The translations under genes and the position numbers were made by a program. The notes beneath the pieces were generated by a model. That model had not been told where the DNA came from. It saw only the letters and a program-made list of their open reading frames with translations, and did no database searches. From Liolophura sinensis (Eukaryota; Mollusca; Polyplacophora; Chitonida; Chitonidae), in NCBI RefSeq assembly GCF_032854445.1, contig NC_088295.1:76100028-76164027 (forward strand): a stretch of 64,000 bases of DNA, given 5' to 3'. Positions 35,102-45,523 of this stretch are shown here, piece after piece. Each line of letters starts with the position of its first letter. The stretch's first letter is position 1.

Positions 35102-35357
35102 AGGGGCCTCCGTGGCTCAGTTGGTTAGCGCGCTAGCGCAGCGTGATGATCCAGCAGCCTCTCACCAATGCGGTCACTGTGAGCTCAAGTCCAGCTCATG
35201 CTGGTTTCCTCTCCGGCCGTACGTGGGAAGGTCTGCCAGCAACCCGTGGGTTTCCCCTGGTCTCTGCCCGGTTTCTTCTCACCATAATGCTGGCCGCCGT
35301 GGTATAAGTGAAATATTCTTGAGTACGGCGTAAAACACCAATCAAATAAATAAATAA
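35102..35357 (+). mobile_element. Full-length MetaSINE-like SINE with 10-bp target-site duplication
   Basis: The reference copy in this window. The tRNA-derived head starts 'ggggcctccgtggctcag' with A box TGGCTCAGTTGG and B-box-like GAGCTCAAGTCC. The central domain runs 'cgtacgtgggaaggtctgcc' to 'ataatgctggccgcc', and the tail ends 'aaaacaccaatcaaataaa'. ATCTTTGTAT is repeated on both sides (35092-35101 and 35358-35367), marking a retrotransposed insertion. Confidence 0.92.
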
Positions 35358-35384
35358 ATCTTTGTATGAGTGATTTCGCCATTT

Positions 35385-35990
35385 TCTTGCCTCATGGGAA
35401 CCCTACCAGTTTAAGGGCTGTTTCCACCTAAACCGCTGCGTTTCCCTCCGCGGCTTCCGTAGCGTTTAACGCAAGGTGAATTGTTCCCACCACATGCCGT
35501 TCTGACCGGAAATCACAGTGTTGGAAAAGCAAATTTCTACTAGCTACTTCAATAATCGACATGGAAGATTCTTTTTTACAAGTAATTCTGATTCGCCTAA
35601 TCAAATAGCACTGGATGTTTTCAGCTTTCAAAATTATCCTCTCTTTTACGTCCATCTTTCACTTTGTGATTTTTCTAGGTGCACTAACTAAATAATGTAT
35701 ATGTACCAAGACCCAATTCACGACAATTTCTACCAGCCAATCAAACCAACAGACGCAACGGGAAGCGCGCTGAAATCAGTCGAGGGAGTGACTGAATGCG
35801 AGAAACGCTTCGACTATTTGCAGTGCGATTCCCGCTGCGATTTCAGCGGAGTCGGTGGTGCTTATTTATATTAGAGGTGATTCACTGAGGAACCGTTACT
35901 CCGCGGTCACGGGGAGACATTCAAAGTATCACTGATGCGTTAATAATATACACTGACACAAGTTTACAATTAAACAGATACGGTTGAAAA
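35385..35990. other. No recognisable feature
   Basis: No repeat member or supported exon between the SINE and the possible poly(A) signal near 36000. Confidence 0.45.
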
Positions 35991-35996
35991 TATTTG

Positions 35997-36002
35997 TTTA
36001 TT
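35997..36002 (-). terminator. Poly(A) signal AATAAA for the candidate small gene
   Basis: A canonical AATAAA on the minus strand, 57 nt beyond the stop codon at 36059-36061. Confidence 0.4.
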
Positions 36003-36058
36003 TTTTGCGCAATAACCTCATTTCATTTTGCAACGTTAACTACGACAACTGCTAATCT

Positions 36059-36652
36059 TTACTCAGGAAATATGTTATATAACTGAGCCTCTTCATTCGA
36101 TACTTCAAACATCTTACATTTCCTTGGCGACAAACAGTTCACCTGCAAATTGAGAAGATATGTAATCAGTTTTCCTCAGTAAGTACAGTTTTACAGGGTT
36201 TTATTCCTAGTGTTCTTGTAAATGTTTAGCAAGTAGCCACTTATACATCCCCTTGCAAACGACTTAAGTAGAATTACGTAATGAAAATTATTAGATAACA
36301 CCACTTTAGAATTACTGTGTTGTCAAACCAACACAACCAAGAATAACTTGAAAACAAAGAAAAAAGGCCGGGCAATGACGAGTGATAGTCCATATACACC
36401 TATCGTCTCAGTTTTCCAGAAGGAGGATAAGACGGTATTTTTGTTTTTGCACGACAAAACTAGCAAGATATTATAGAGTATATATTGTTAAGTAGGACGT
36501 CCCCGTGTAACTTTAAAACGTGTCTACATCACTGAAGATGTGTAACTCACAGGCGTTATATCCATGTTGATAAAGCTGACAGTTCTCGAAGTCAGTTTAA
36601 TTACTCCATCTGATATAACATTCTGACTCAGCGAGGTTGTGCCAGTAGGCAT
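36059..36652 (-). CDS. Candidate small two-exon gene, 61 residues, or the 3' end of a larger gene
   Basis: Exon 36652-36551 starts with ATG and ends in phase 0 at CGCCT|GTGAGT. Exon 36142-36059 starts after a good acceptor (cttctcaatttgcag) and ends in TAA. Joined they give 61 residues beginning MPTGTTSLSQN and ending AQLYNIFPE, with two cysteines and no hydrophobic segment. AATAAA lies 57 nt downstream. I recognise no family. The second exon could also be read in another frame (ending ELFVAKEM), so the frame is not certain. The first exon may continue an upstream exon instead of starting the protein. Confidence 0.3.
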
Positions 36653-36659
36653 GTTTTTT

Positions 36660-39600
36660 ATGAGTCATTTAAAAACGACAGAAATAAACAGCGTCACAGT
36701 CGTGGATTCTTTAGCTTGACACGTGGCAATTCACATCAGGCCATCCTAGCTATTATCACACTAATCTGTTATACAAGACCCCAGAATTATTCCACAGAAG
36801 ACAGATTACATAGCCTGGGTAACGTCTTCCCCTCATGCCCCCCGTCCCTTTTCCCCATACTTGATCATAATAGAATTATGGTAATATAAATAAGAATTTG
36901 TTGATAAGATCCAAGGAAAACGCAAGGATAAGAATGATTAGATAACCACCTTGTGAATCTCCTTGTCGAAAGAACCTCCAAAGCGGATGTTTCGGGGAAT
37001 GTGAGTACACAGGTCCAATGTATCGTTGAATATTGTGTTTTCGTTCCCAACTGGTCGACACACAAATGTACGTTTGAGAGCTTTATATACTTTTTACGCG
37101 AGCTTTTTAGATACATATTGCAATTATAGAGAAATACATTATAATCACCGAGAAACACATAAGTGTTCTCTCCAATACTGTGAGACGAGATTGGGTCTGC
37201 TTGACTAGCCTATAAAGACAATGCTATAATTAACAATTCTGCACGCGTGTAAAAAATCAAAACAAAGAGAATTGCTCTGACTTGTGCAAATGGTAAAAGA
37301 GCAGCACTGAAAAAAAAGTTCATATCTCAGCTTCAAAGCCCCAAAATGTGTTGAAACACTGTTGATCAGATATTTGCTGTATTTGTTTTCTCTCCAAATT
37401 TCAAAAACCCATTCTACGGGGTATAAAAAAAAACACATCTTGAGAAAGGGCAGAACGGCCTGTCAGTTGTCCATCAAATTTTTCCAAAAAGGCATGGCAA
37501 CTTCGTAAACAACAACAACGAGCAGATTGTTATCACTTGTATCACGCATACTTAGCTCCTATGACTGGCTTCCAAGACCTCAGTTGTGCCATGTGAAAAT
37601 AGCTAATTTTGACGCCATGAGCCACTGTAGCATCATCAAGAAATGAACTACTGCTCAGAGAAAAATATCTTTACTGAAAGATTCGTGTGTATATTTCTAC
37701 GCGCTGTTTTGTTTTTGGTTAACATTTGTCTTCATTTGTAAAAATAAACTTTATTATATGATCAGTTTTGTCATTTTTTGGCTAGTTTAAAATCCATATT
37801 TGTGTCATAGGCTGTAAGGCTTCCTTACTAGTACAGTGAACTAACAAAGTCACTATGGAGAGCAGGTTGTACCTCGATGAATAGTTTGAATCTTTGTGGG
37901 ATTTTGTTCCTTGGCAACATACGTTTTGTGTGAATAAAAATATAGGCTGTCCTGCATTAAATAAGTGTTAACATGAATGAGAATGGATAATCCTGGTTGA
38001 GAGCACACGTGGTCCTCCAGCTATCATCAACACTAACATGTTATGCGTAGCGGAAGTATAAGGCTGAGCATTTGTTATATGTGTATTAAAGATTGGTAAA
38101 TAAATGCGTGCTCAGAAAGTTTTCAGAAAGTTGCATTTGGTGCAGTGATTCTCCTCACTCCTCATTGTCTAATGCATAAAAAAAGTACTTTAGTGTGACC
38201 GGAGCAGGCCAACATCTTTCGATTTTATAACCCATAAGTTGCTTCAATCCATTCTTGCCATATAACACGAAAAGAAGAGTAAAAGAGAACTGGAAAAATA
38301 AATAGTCTTACCAGTTTGTCACTAGCTGTCAGTCACAGCTATAGTCAGTTTTGCTTCTTAAGGTGAATAGTTTCTTGCATTGGTGCAGATTCCCTGCCTT
38401 ACCATACCAGGTCCTTTCGCTTGGCGGATTTCGGACAAATATTGGTGCAACACTCCTGTTTCTCTACGCTCTATGCAACACGGAAATACATAGTCAACGA
38501 TGCTGTTACATGTCGATGTTGTTACAGACCGAAGATACCACAAATGCTAATCTGATGGTGACAATTTATAAGCGAAATGCCGAGCTCGCAGTTGATCACG
38601 AAATTAGTTACAGGTGTAAAAAATATGATTTAAACGATTAATTTTGGACCACAATTGATACCGTTTTGGCGTTTACATATCTGTCTGCTCTCTTTGCTGT
38701 TTATTGCTGTTTGCCATTGCTCTCACTGTTGATATCCTTTGCTAAACGGCGATTACACAATGTAACATATCGTTCAACTCCAACCGTAGTAATGTCCTGT
38801 ACCTATTTGATCCTCATGCGACAAGTCGTTTCGACAAATATCTTTTTTCAGTGCACCTTTTTTGAGTGCACCTTATTAACATACAGAAACAAATGCTTTG
38901 TGCAATAAAATTGTATAATTGCATGGCTGAAGATCGATGAATCACAAGCGCAATAACCTCAATTGCGTGCGAATTGCAATACTTGTTAACAGGCACACAA
39001 AGCCCAACAGATTCTGTTCAAAAGACATTTAAAAAGAGAGACTTGGAGGGATGTACTTGAATTAATTTCTGAAACGATGTATTGTTGTCTGTTAAATGAT
39101 GCTAGACATTTATGACAAATCAACACGAACCCATTTAAGTTATCAAAAGGCCAAACGCGGAAATGTGGAGAACATTTCCGCAACGCTTTAATCTTGTGGT
39201 TGAGTGCAATAGCCTGATCAAATACGGCAAATCCCTAACAAGCTTATATTTTTAGGTTGTTTGGATGTGCAGTGTACTTGTTGCAAGTATATCGTGAAAG
39301 AAAGCTTAAACGCCCTGTGGAAAAAAACATGTGATTAATCTCTTAGTAACATTTTTAGTCCATATCCTCAAAACGTGGATTCTGTATCATGAAATACAAG
39401 TCTTTTGGCTGGTTTCTATTCAGACCTGAAGGATGCATCGTAAAAATTTTCCCAGTTACTCCTGTACAATGCTTAACGTCCTAGGCCGCCAGACAGATAA
39501 AATCCAAAGCTGTCGAACATTCTTAAGATAAATATCCATCTATTTTATCGGTATATTTTATCAGTCCTGACATAACATGATTATACGAGCACGAGTCCAA

Positions 39601-39690
39601 ATATAAAAAAAGAGTTCAGGTGAACACAACATATACCCCAACAAATGCATTTGTTTGAAATACAGAAATATTGTGGTGAGTATAACGCCT
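36660..39690. other. No recognisable feature
   Basis: AT-rich DNA with only short chance frames. No supported exon, RNA gene or repeat family member. Confidence 0.45.
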
Positions 39691-39699
39691 GGGGGGAAT

Positions 39700-40350
39700 C
39701 ATCTTTGGTGTTGATGATACGTATGTGGTTACCCTGACAACCGCGCAAGAGGGCAAATGTGTCCACCTTAAATGAAAACAAGTTTATGCAGAAAACAGTT
39801 GGATTTGTATCCCGGACACGAAATCGTTTCTATTTATATCGTATTTTAAAGGTTTCTATGAAAACCGCGAAAATCGACAAACGTGAGTCGAGACACACAG
39901 TCATCTGAATATCTTAGTTTCCACCAAAAATTAAAACTCTATCTAGAAAACTGTTGGAATCATAGCCAGACACGAAATCATATCTATTTATATAGTATAC
40001 ATAGAGAAAACGGCAATAGGAAAACGGTAACCATGACAACCGCGGAAATGAACATATGTGAGTCGCGACACATCGTCATTTGTGTATGTATGTATCCTTC
40101 AAAAATTAAAACTCTACACAGAAAATAGTTGAAGTTATAGCCCGAACACGAAATCATATCTGTGTATCCACCAAAAATTACAACTTTTTTGTGGTAAACA
40201 GTTGAAGTTATAGTCCGAAAACGAAATCATATTTATGTATCCTACACTTTACGTGTCGCGACACATCGCCATCTGTGTATCCATCAAGCATCAAAACTCT
40301 GTGTCGAGAACTGTTGGAGTTAGAGCCCAAACACGAATACGAACGGAATG
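39700..40350. repeat. Degenerate tandem repeat, unit about 150-170 bp, roughly four copies
   Basis: Blocks 'aaa.tgttgga.t.atagcc', 'acacgaaatcatatct.t', 'tgacaaccgcg', 'gtgagtcgcgacacatcgtc' and 'ccaaaaattaaaactct' recur in the same order with indels. The decay suggests an old array. Confidence 0.6.
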
Positions 40351-40439
40351 ACATACAAAATCGCTCTAACATAATATGCTCTGCCTCATGGCGGGGGGTC
40401 GGGGGCGTACAAAAAGCGAACCTAGTCATCTAGGGATAA

Positions 40440-41150
40440 AATAGAAGTGGAAAGTATTTTTGATAAAAGAGTTCTTGTTGTTTCTTTACATACATTTATT
40501 TATATTCCTTTACATTTTTATTGCCCCTGTTATTTCTACGTCAGAGTGCGGTTGTTAGACCATACAGTTGTAGTATTTAACGCCCTTGTAAACTTACGAG
40601 TAATGTATTTATTTAGGTAAGTAAATGAATTTGTAATCAAGATATTGTTATTTTGCTGTATGTATTCATGTGCATAATGGTAAATCAGTGTAATTCTATT
40701 TGAATTATCATACTGCATTGTTTACTCTAATCATACTGCAATATTGTTTGACCAGTTGATGGGTCAGTCTTGGTGGATTTGATGGAAAGGTTAGCTTACC
40801 TTGAGCTCACATTAGAAAGATGTTTTGTGGTTCAGGATCGTACATGTAAGATCGTCTTTTAGGTATTTCAATCCTAAAGTCTAGCGCCCACCAGAGCTAG
40901 CTGCTAAGCGAACGGTTATCCAGGGATCGCTCAGACAAGCTCCCCCGTGCACGCGTGTCACTGCACACAGGGAGCCATGTACTGAGTCCCCCAACAGTCT
41001 GTCGTTTATGTTTTCAATGGCTGCCATGCATTCTTATCACATAAGACCATTGGTAAGGTGATCTCTGAATGGACAAAAACCTGTTTCAGTGGTTCCACAG
41101 TTCAGTTTTGTATAAAATAGAAAGAAAGTAACACCTAAAATTGAAGTCAT
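40440..41150. other. No recognisable feature
   Basis: AT-rich DNA between the degenerate array and the Penelope-like element. Confidence 0.45.
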
Positions 41151-41756
41151 AATATTAGTCTACATTTTGGTCAGTATGTTAGTGTCATCATCAGGAAGTA
41201 TGTACAATAAAGAATACATAGGCTTATATGCATGTAGCTGCGTAGGTATACAATGCATGCATGTATAAAGACAATACAAAGCATGAAAAGTCAACAAAAA
41301 GGCAGGAATGGTTGAGCGTGAATTACATAGTATTAAGTGTAAGAGGCGTTACATGAAATGCTGAGGAAAATAGAATAGAATGTATAGTTGAAGCCAGGGT
41401 TAAAAGAGGCAGGGAGTGTACAATCATGCAGTAAATAAGTAAATAAATAAAACAATAGGTATAGGTGAAAACAACAAGACATACATACGTAAATATATAT
41501 TTATGCTGATACAATTGTGTACAGGGAAGGTCTATACCTTCGGATGGAAGAAATCAATGTTTTCATGTTTAATTAACAATTAATTATCGTCCACATATCT
41601 CATATAGTGTTTGGTTATATCGGTCTTAATTAACTCATCAACAACAATATTTTCTAATTCTGACATAATAATACCGGCTAATATTTGGCCTAAATGCGAA
41701 CCCATTATGACCCCATCGGTTAGCCTGTACATTTGAACAGAAATGGTGTTTTCTTA

Positions 41757-42938
41757 CAGTAGCGGGGGCGTAGGAAGCAATTTCAAAGTTGGGGCGCCAA
41801 GAGTCCTAGCAAAAACGGTGAGGGTCCAGGGGCCGCCAAGGCCCCGGAAGCTCTGAAGGAGCTATATCGCCTTAGATACGATTTGCCGTATCTTAGATAT
41901 GGCAATTGAGGTGTTATTGACTATTTAAGCCTGCCTGAAAAAATAGAAATAGACGTTTGGCTCAGTTGTTGACACCTTTACCTGGAGAACCACGGGTCAA
42001 CAGAGAACATTGTAAACAATTTATCCAGAATTCAACATTAAATTTATGCACGTGGGAGAAAGGTTGGTGTAGATTGACTAATACAAGCATTTAGCTCGTA
42101 TGGAGGAGAATCGGTGGAAAGAAACATCCATAGAGACAAATGACTCCACTCTTAGTGGACTGTAGACTATTTGTCTTTCCATGGGAGAATTGTATATATT
42201 AAAATATGCTACCTCTATATGTGTACTGAAAGTTATAACAGGCAAACCTACATAAACCTACGTTATTTTGGCACATTATCAGTTTGGAAAAACAGGTATA
42301 TATAACTTCGTGACACTATTTCATGTGATCTGGAAAAGCTAAATTTTTGAGAAATAATCAAAATTCACAACCTTACGACACCTGCAGCCATGGTTGCATG
42401 GATGCAGAAAATACAAAACCGATGTTGCAGAAAAATTGCTATTAAAAAAATACCTTTATTTCAGTACAAGTGGCATTTGTACTTCAAAAACCGCCTACGC
42501 TGATTAACTCTCATAAGAAAAGAAAAAGAAAGGAAAACAATAAAATGAACTATATGTCAAACTCCATGAAAAATATCTAGGTGGTTGGATTTATTTTAAA
42601 GTTGAACTCGACAAAGTTTGTCAGGCGGCTCCATTCCAATCGAATGAAGAGTCCCAACTAAGGGAGCTAACTCATAAACATATATAAATATGTAGGCCCA
42701 AGGGCGGAAAAAAAGCACGTAGGCCCTATATTAACAGTAATGTGCACTGGGAAAATTGCCGTTTGCCTTGTTTAGTTTACCGAGAAATATATTTGCAATA
42801 GTGTGATGTTTTATTCGGCGAAGGGCCTGTCTGTGTTACAAGTATACGAAATATGCTGGCCCCCCGACTTTCAAAAGTGGGTGGGCCATGGTCCCCTCAA
42901 CCCCCCACCCCCCACCCCACCCGCTTACTAAGCCCCTG
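41757..42938. mobile_element. Non-autonomous DNA-transposon-like insertion inside the Penelope element
   Basis: It separates two RT segments that belong together, so it is an insertion. The ends resemble each other inverted: 'GGGGGCGTAGGAAGC' on the left, and 'AGGGGCTTAGTAAGC' for the reverse complement of the right. This is the CAGGGGC-type terminus often seen on hAT elements. No clear 8-bp target duplication is visible and there is no transposase. Confidence 0.5.
42893..42924 (-). other. G-quadruplex-forming G-tract cluster (minus strand)
   Basis: On the minus strand, runs GGGG, GGGGGG, GGGGGG, GGGG and GGG are separated by one to three bases, fitting the G3+N1-7 quadruplex rule. It lies at the right end of the inserted element. 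Confidence 0.6.
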
Positions 42939-43339
42939 AATAGTCAAGAATGACTTTTTCCAAAGTTTGTTTTTTAAGACAAGTGTTGATTCCTTTGCCT
43001 TCGTACACTCTGTTAATAACTACTTTAACAGTTTTGTCAAGAGATACGTCAGTAAACAGGGATGTTCCATCAAAGGAAATACATCTGGAGTAAATAAGCC
43101 CTGGGGTATGTTCTTAATTCTATCTGCTGCTTTAAAACTGCCTCTTACACCAGCTTAAATGTAATTCACGCTGAACATTTCCTGTCTTTCTGATGACTTA
43201 TCATGCTTTGTTTTGTCTTTATCGGTGCATGCAGTGCACACCTGCGCAGCCATATGTATATTAGCCTATGTATTCTTTACTCTGCATATTTCCTGATGGT
43301 GACACAAACATAGTGACCAAAATATACACTAATATATAT

Positions 43340-44510
43340 ACTTCAATATTCGGAATTACTTTCTTTCTATTTTAGAAACCTCTTTGCCCTGAGCAGTTTT
43401 CACAGCGCCAACACTCACTGTCGGGTTTCGGGCACGACAGGCAAGAAATATTACCCACGTTGGATGTTTGTCTCACAGCCTCTCGTGAATGAAATCAGTG
43501 CTAAAGTTGCACGTACGCACGGGATATCTGCTGAGCGTTGGGTCACGTGTAACTTTGTGCTCAGCATCTAGCCCTCGAGTACGCCTAGCTTAAGGTTGTC
43601 CATAAACCATCTCTGATATAATTTTAAGGGCTTGATTAATATTTATGGCCAGTATTGTTTTTATTTATCACTTTTAGTATGAGTCTTTGCAGCTACTAAC
43701 GCTATCTTAGTTATTGCTTACCAAGGTAACCAAGTAAGAGCAACTATTTTACTACACGTTATTCACATTTTAACATGCTTAAACAGCCTATTGTTTACAC
43801 AGTTGCGCATTTATTGTTTCATAATGCCTACATTATAAAGTTACCTTACATATAATTTGAGATCATCCATGGCATTATCGTTAAACTTATCACATCTCAC
43901 ATAGTACCACTGAATGGAAGCTAGACGTGACTTTTGTCACATCAATGAGCATTCTTGCTTATAATTCTAATACCCATTGTCATTGTGATCGCTCTACACT
44001 GTCAGTAGCTATGTTAATTGCGATGGCAGAAGTGTTACACAGTGGGTCTGACCTACAGAACACGTGTACCATGCCACCTGCTGCGACAGACCTCATGGGG
44101 CCAGTAACAGCATCCATGTACACGTGCACAACTCTGAGCATCAAGTTATATGATCTTATTTTATATTCTGATCAATTCAAAACGGATTGATTTTGATCAT
44201 AATAGTGTGTGTGTGTGGCTGCTACAGTATGATAGTATTATGTAACCCTGGGCGAGAAGACCACTGGTTAGCGGATCTTAAACTCAACATGACGTTACAT
44301 GACGTTGATGATTTCCTCTTATATATGTGTCACACAACGGTCTTGCTCGAGAAGGGAGACTAAACCGTTTAAAGTTAACGGTAATTGGTTAATCTCACAA
44401 TGACCAAGTTTATACAAAAATGTTTTACTATTAGCCATCCTAAGTTTGAAGCCGACTGTAGTATATATAAATATATACAGAAATATAAACATGGAGAGTA
44501 TTTCAATTTT
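43340..44510. other. No recognisable feature
   Basis: No supported exon, RNA gene or repeat family member. Confidence 0.45.
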
Positions 44511-44516
44511 TTTTAA

Positions 44517-44660
44517 CGCCGTCATTTTTCACTTCTATAACGGAGGTGAGGGTTTTAGGTGAAAGAAACCGGTAGTGACCAGAGTAAACCACAAAGCTGA
44601 CTAACTTCCTTCCTGAAGGCCACAGTCGAAGCCGTCGGAGCTGGCTATACTCACTGAAGT
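44517..44660 (-). mobile_element. SINE family 3 fragment
   Basis: Inverted: 'taacgccgtcatttttcac', 'taacggaggtgagggtttta', 'agtaaaccacaaagctgac' and 'ggccacagtcgaagcc'. The reverse complement aligns with the central and 3' parts of 14770-15000. Confidence 0.55.
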
Positions 44661-45523
44661 AGGCAATCTCTTTGCTCAGAGATGTGACGAATTTTGTGTT
44701 TTAGTTAAGCAAAGGAAAAAGCGTTCCCTCCGGGCAGTGACTGTCTTGTCCTCCAAACAAGCCTGACGACATGTGATAATGTATTGAATTCATTAGAATT
44801 ATCTCGCTGTAGTGAGCATGGGTAGGACGAGGTCCCGTACACATCTGTTACATCTGATATCTAAATACTTCTTATTAAACTAATAACACACAACAGAAAA
44901 CGCATTCACAGTCCAAATTGCGCTACAGCGCACAGAATGTCCTGCCCCCTAGTTCAATAAATTATAAGGATCCTGTATAGGCCTATAAAGGTATATTTGT
45001 GTTCTTCATGTGAAAAATAATTATTTCAGCCGTGAAATAAAATTGAAGGAAAACTGGGATTGCATGGTGACCTAGTTTACGCAGTCACTGTTGTGTTTTT
45101 ACGGGGTTCGGTATACTGTACAAAGTGTAACGGTAGGCAGTTATAATAATACATCTGAATATTTTAATCGGATCGGATCCGATCACTTTAGTAAGTTTTC
45201 TCTTTGGATACGCCTGAGATGATATCACGTGACATTGTTCCCATGAATGAATGAATGATTATGGCTTAACGCCACATCGGCAATATTTCAGTCATATCGT
45301 GGCGAGAACAAGGTGAAAAACGCGAGACGGTTAAGGTTTTCGATATGATAATATAAACATCAAAAGTAAAACAAAAAGTACAGACATGTTTAAAATCGCA
45401 TAGAAGAAAAATAAGAGTTAAAACTCGAAAACCAGGATTATATTCTATATGTATATAACTGTTTATCTTTAAATATTTATGACAATTAAAATTTATGATA
45501 TAGGCCAATGGCCTTCAAATAAT

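Larger units (their letters stand above)
41159..43331 (-). mobile_element. Decayed Penelope-like retroelement with inverted terminal repeats, interrupted by another element
   Basis: About 130-bp terminal repeats at 41159-41286 and 43201-43331 are inverted copies of each other ('aaagaatacataggct', 'catcaggaa', 'ttttggtca'), as for the pLTRs of Penelope-like elements. Minus-strand RT remnants lie between. At 43158-42945 one reads SFKAADRIKNIPQG and, after a frameshift, ISFDGTSLFTDVSLDKT. At 41747-41565 one reads YRLTDGVIMGSHLGQ and the catalytic YVDD. The pattern SFD.TSLFT.V.LD...DGV.MGS.LG...YVDD is typical of Penelope RTs. A 1.2-kb segment (41757-42938) separates the two halves. No intact gene and no GIY-YIG domain are visible. 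Confidence 0.8.

Noticed and set aside
35112-35333. 73-codon frame, and similar frames at 4291, 12363, 33270, 55391, 58579 and 61125
   Set aside because: All coincide with MetaSINE-like copies and recur at each copy; they are repeat-derived.
41159-41286. Hammerhead ribozyme in the Penelope terminal repeat
   Set aside because: A CTGATGA-type core is present but stem II and the GAAA motif do not form cleanly; left as something to test, not annotated.
43927-44190. 87-codon frame with many Cys and Thr
   Set aside because: No splice sites, no recognisable motif, and a length expected by chance.
45160-45190. 14-bp palindrome GATCGGATCCGATC
   Set aside because: Short palindromes of this size occur by chance in 64 kb and nothing nearby gives it meaning.
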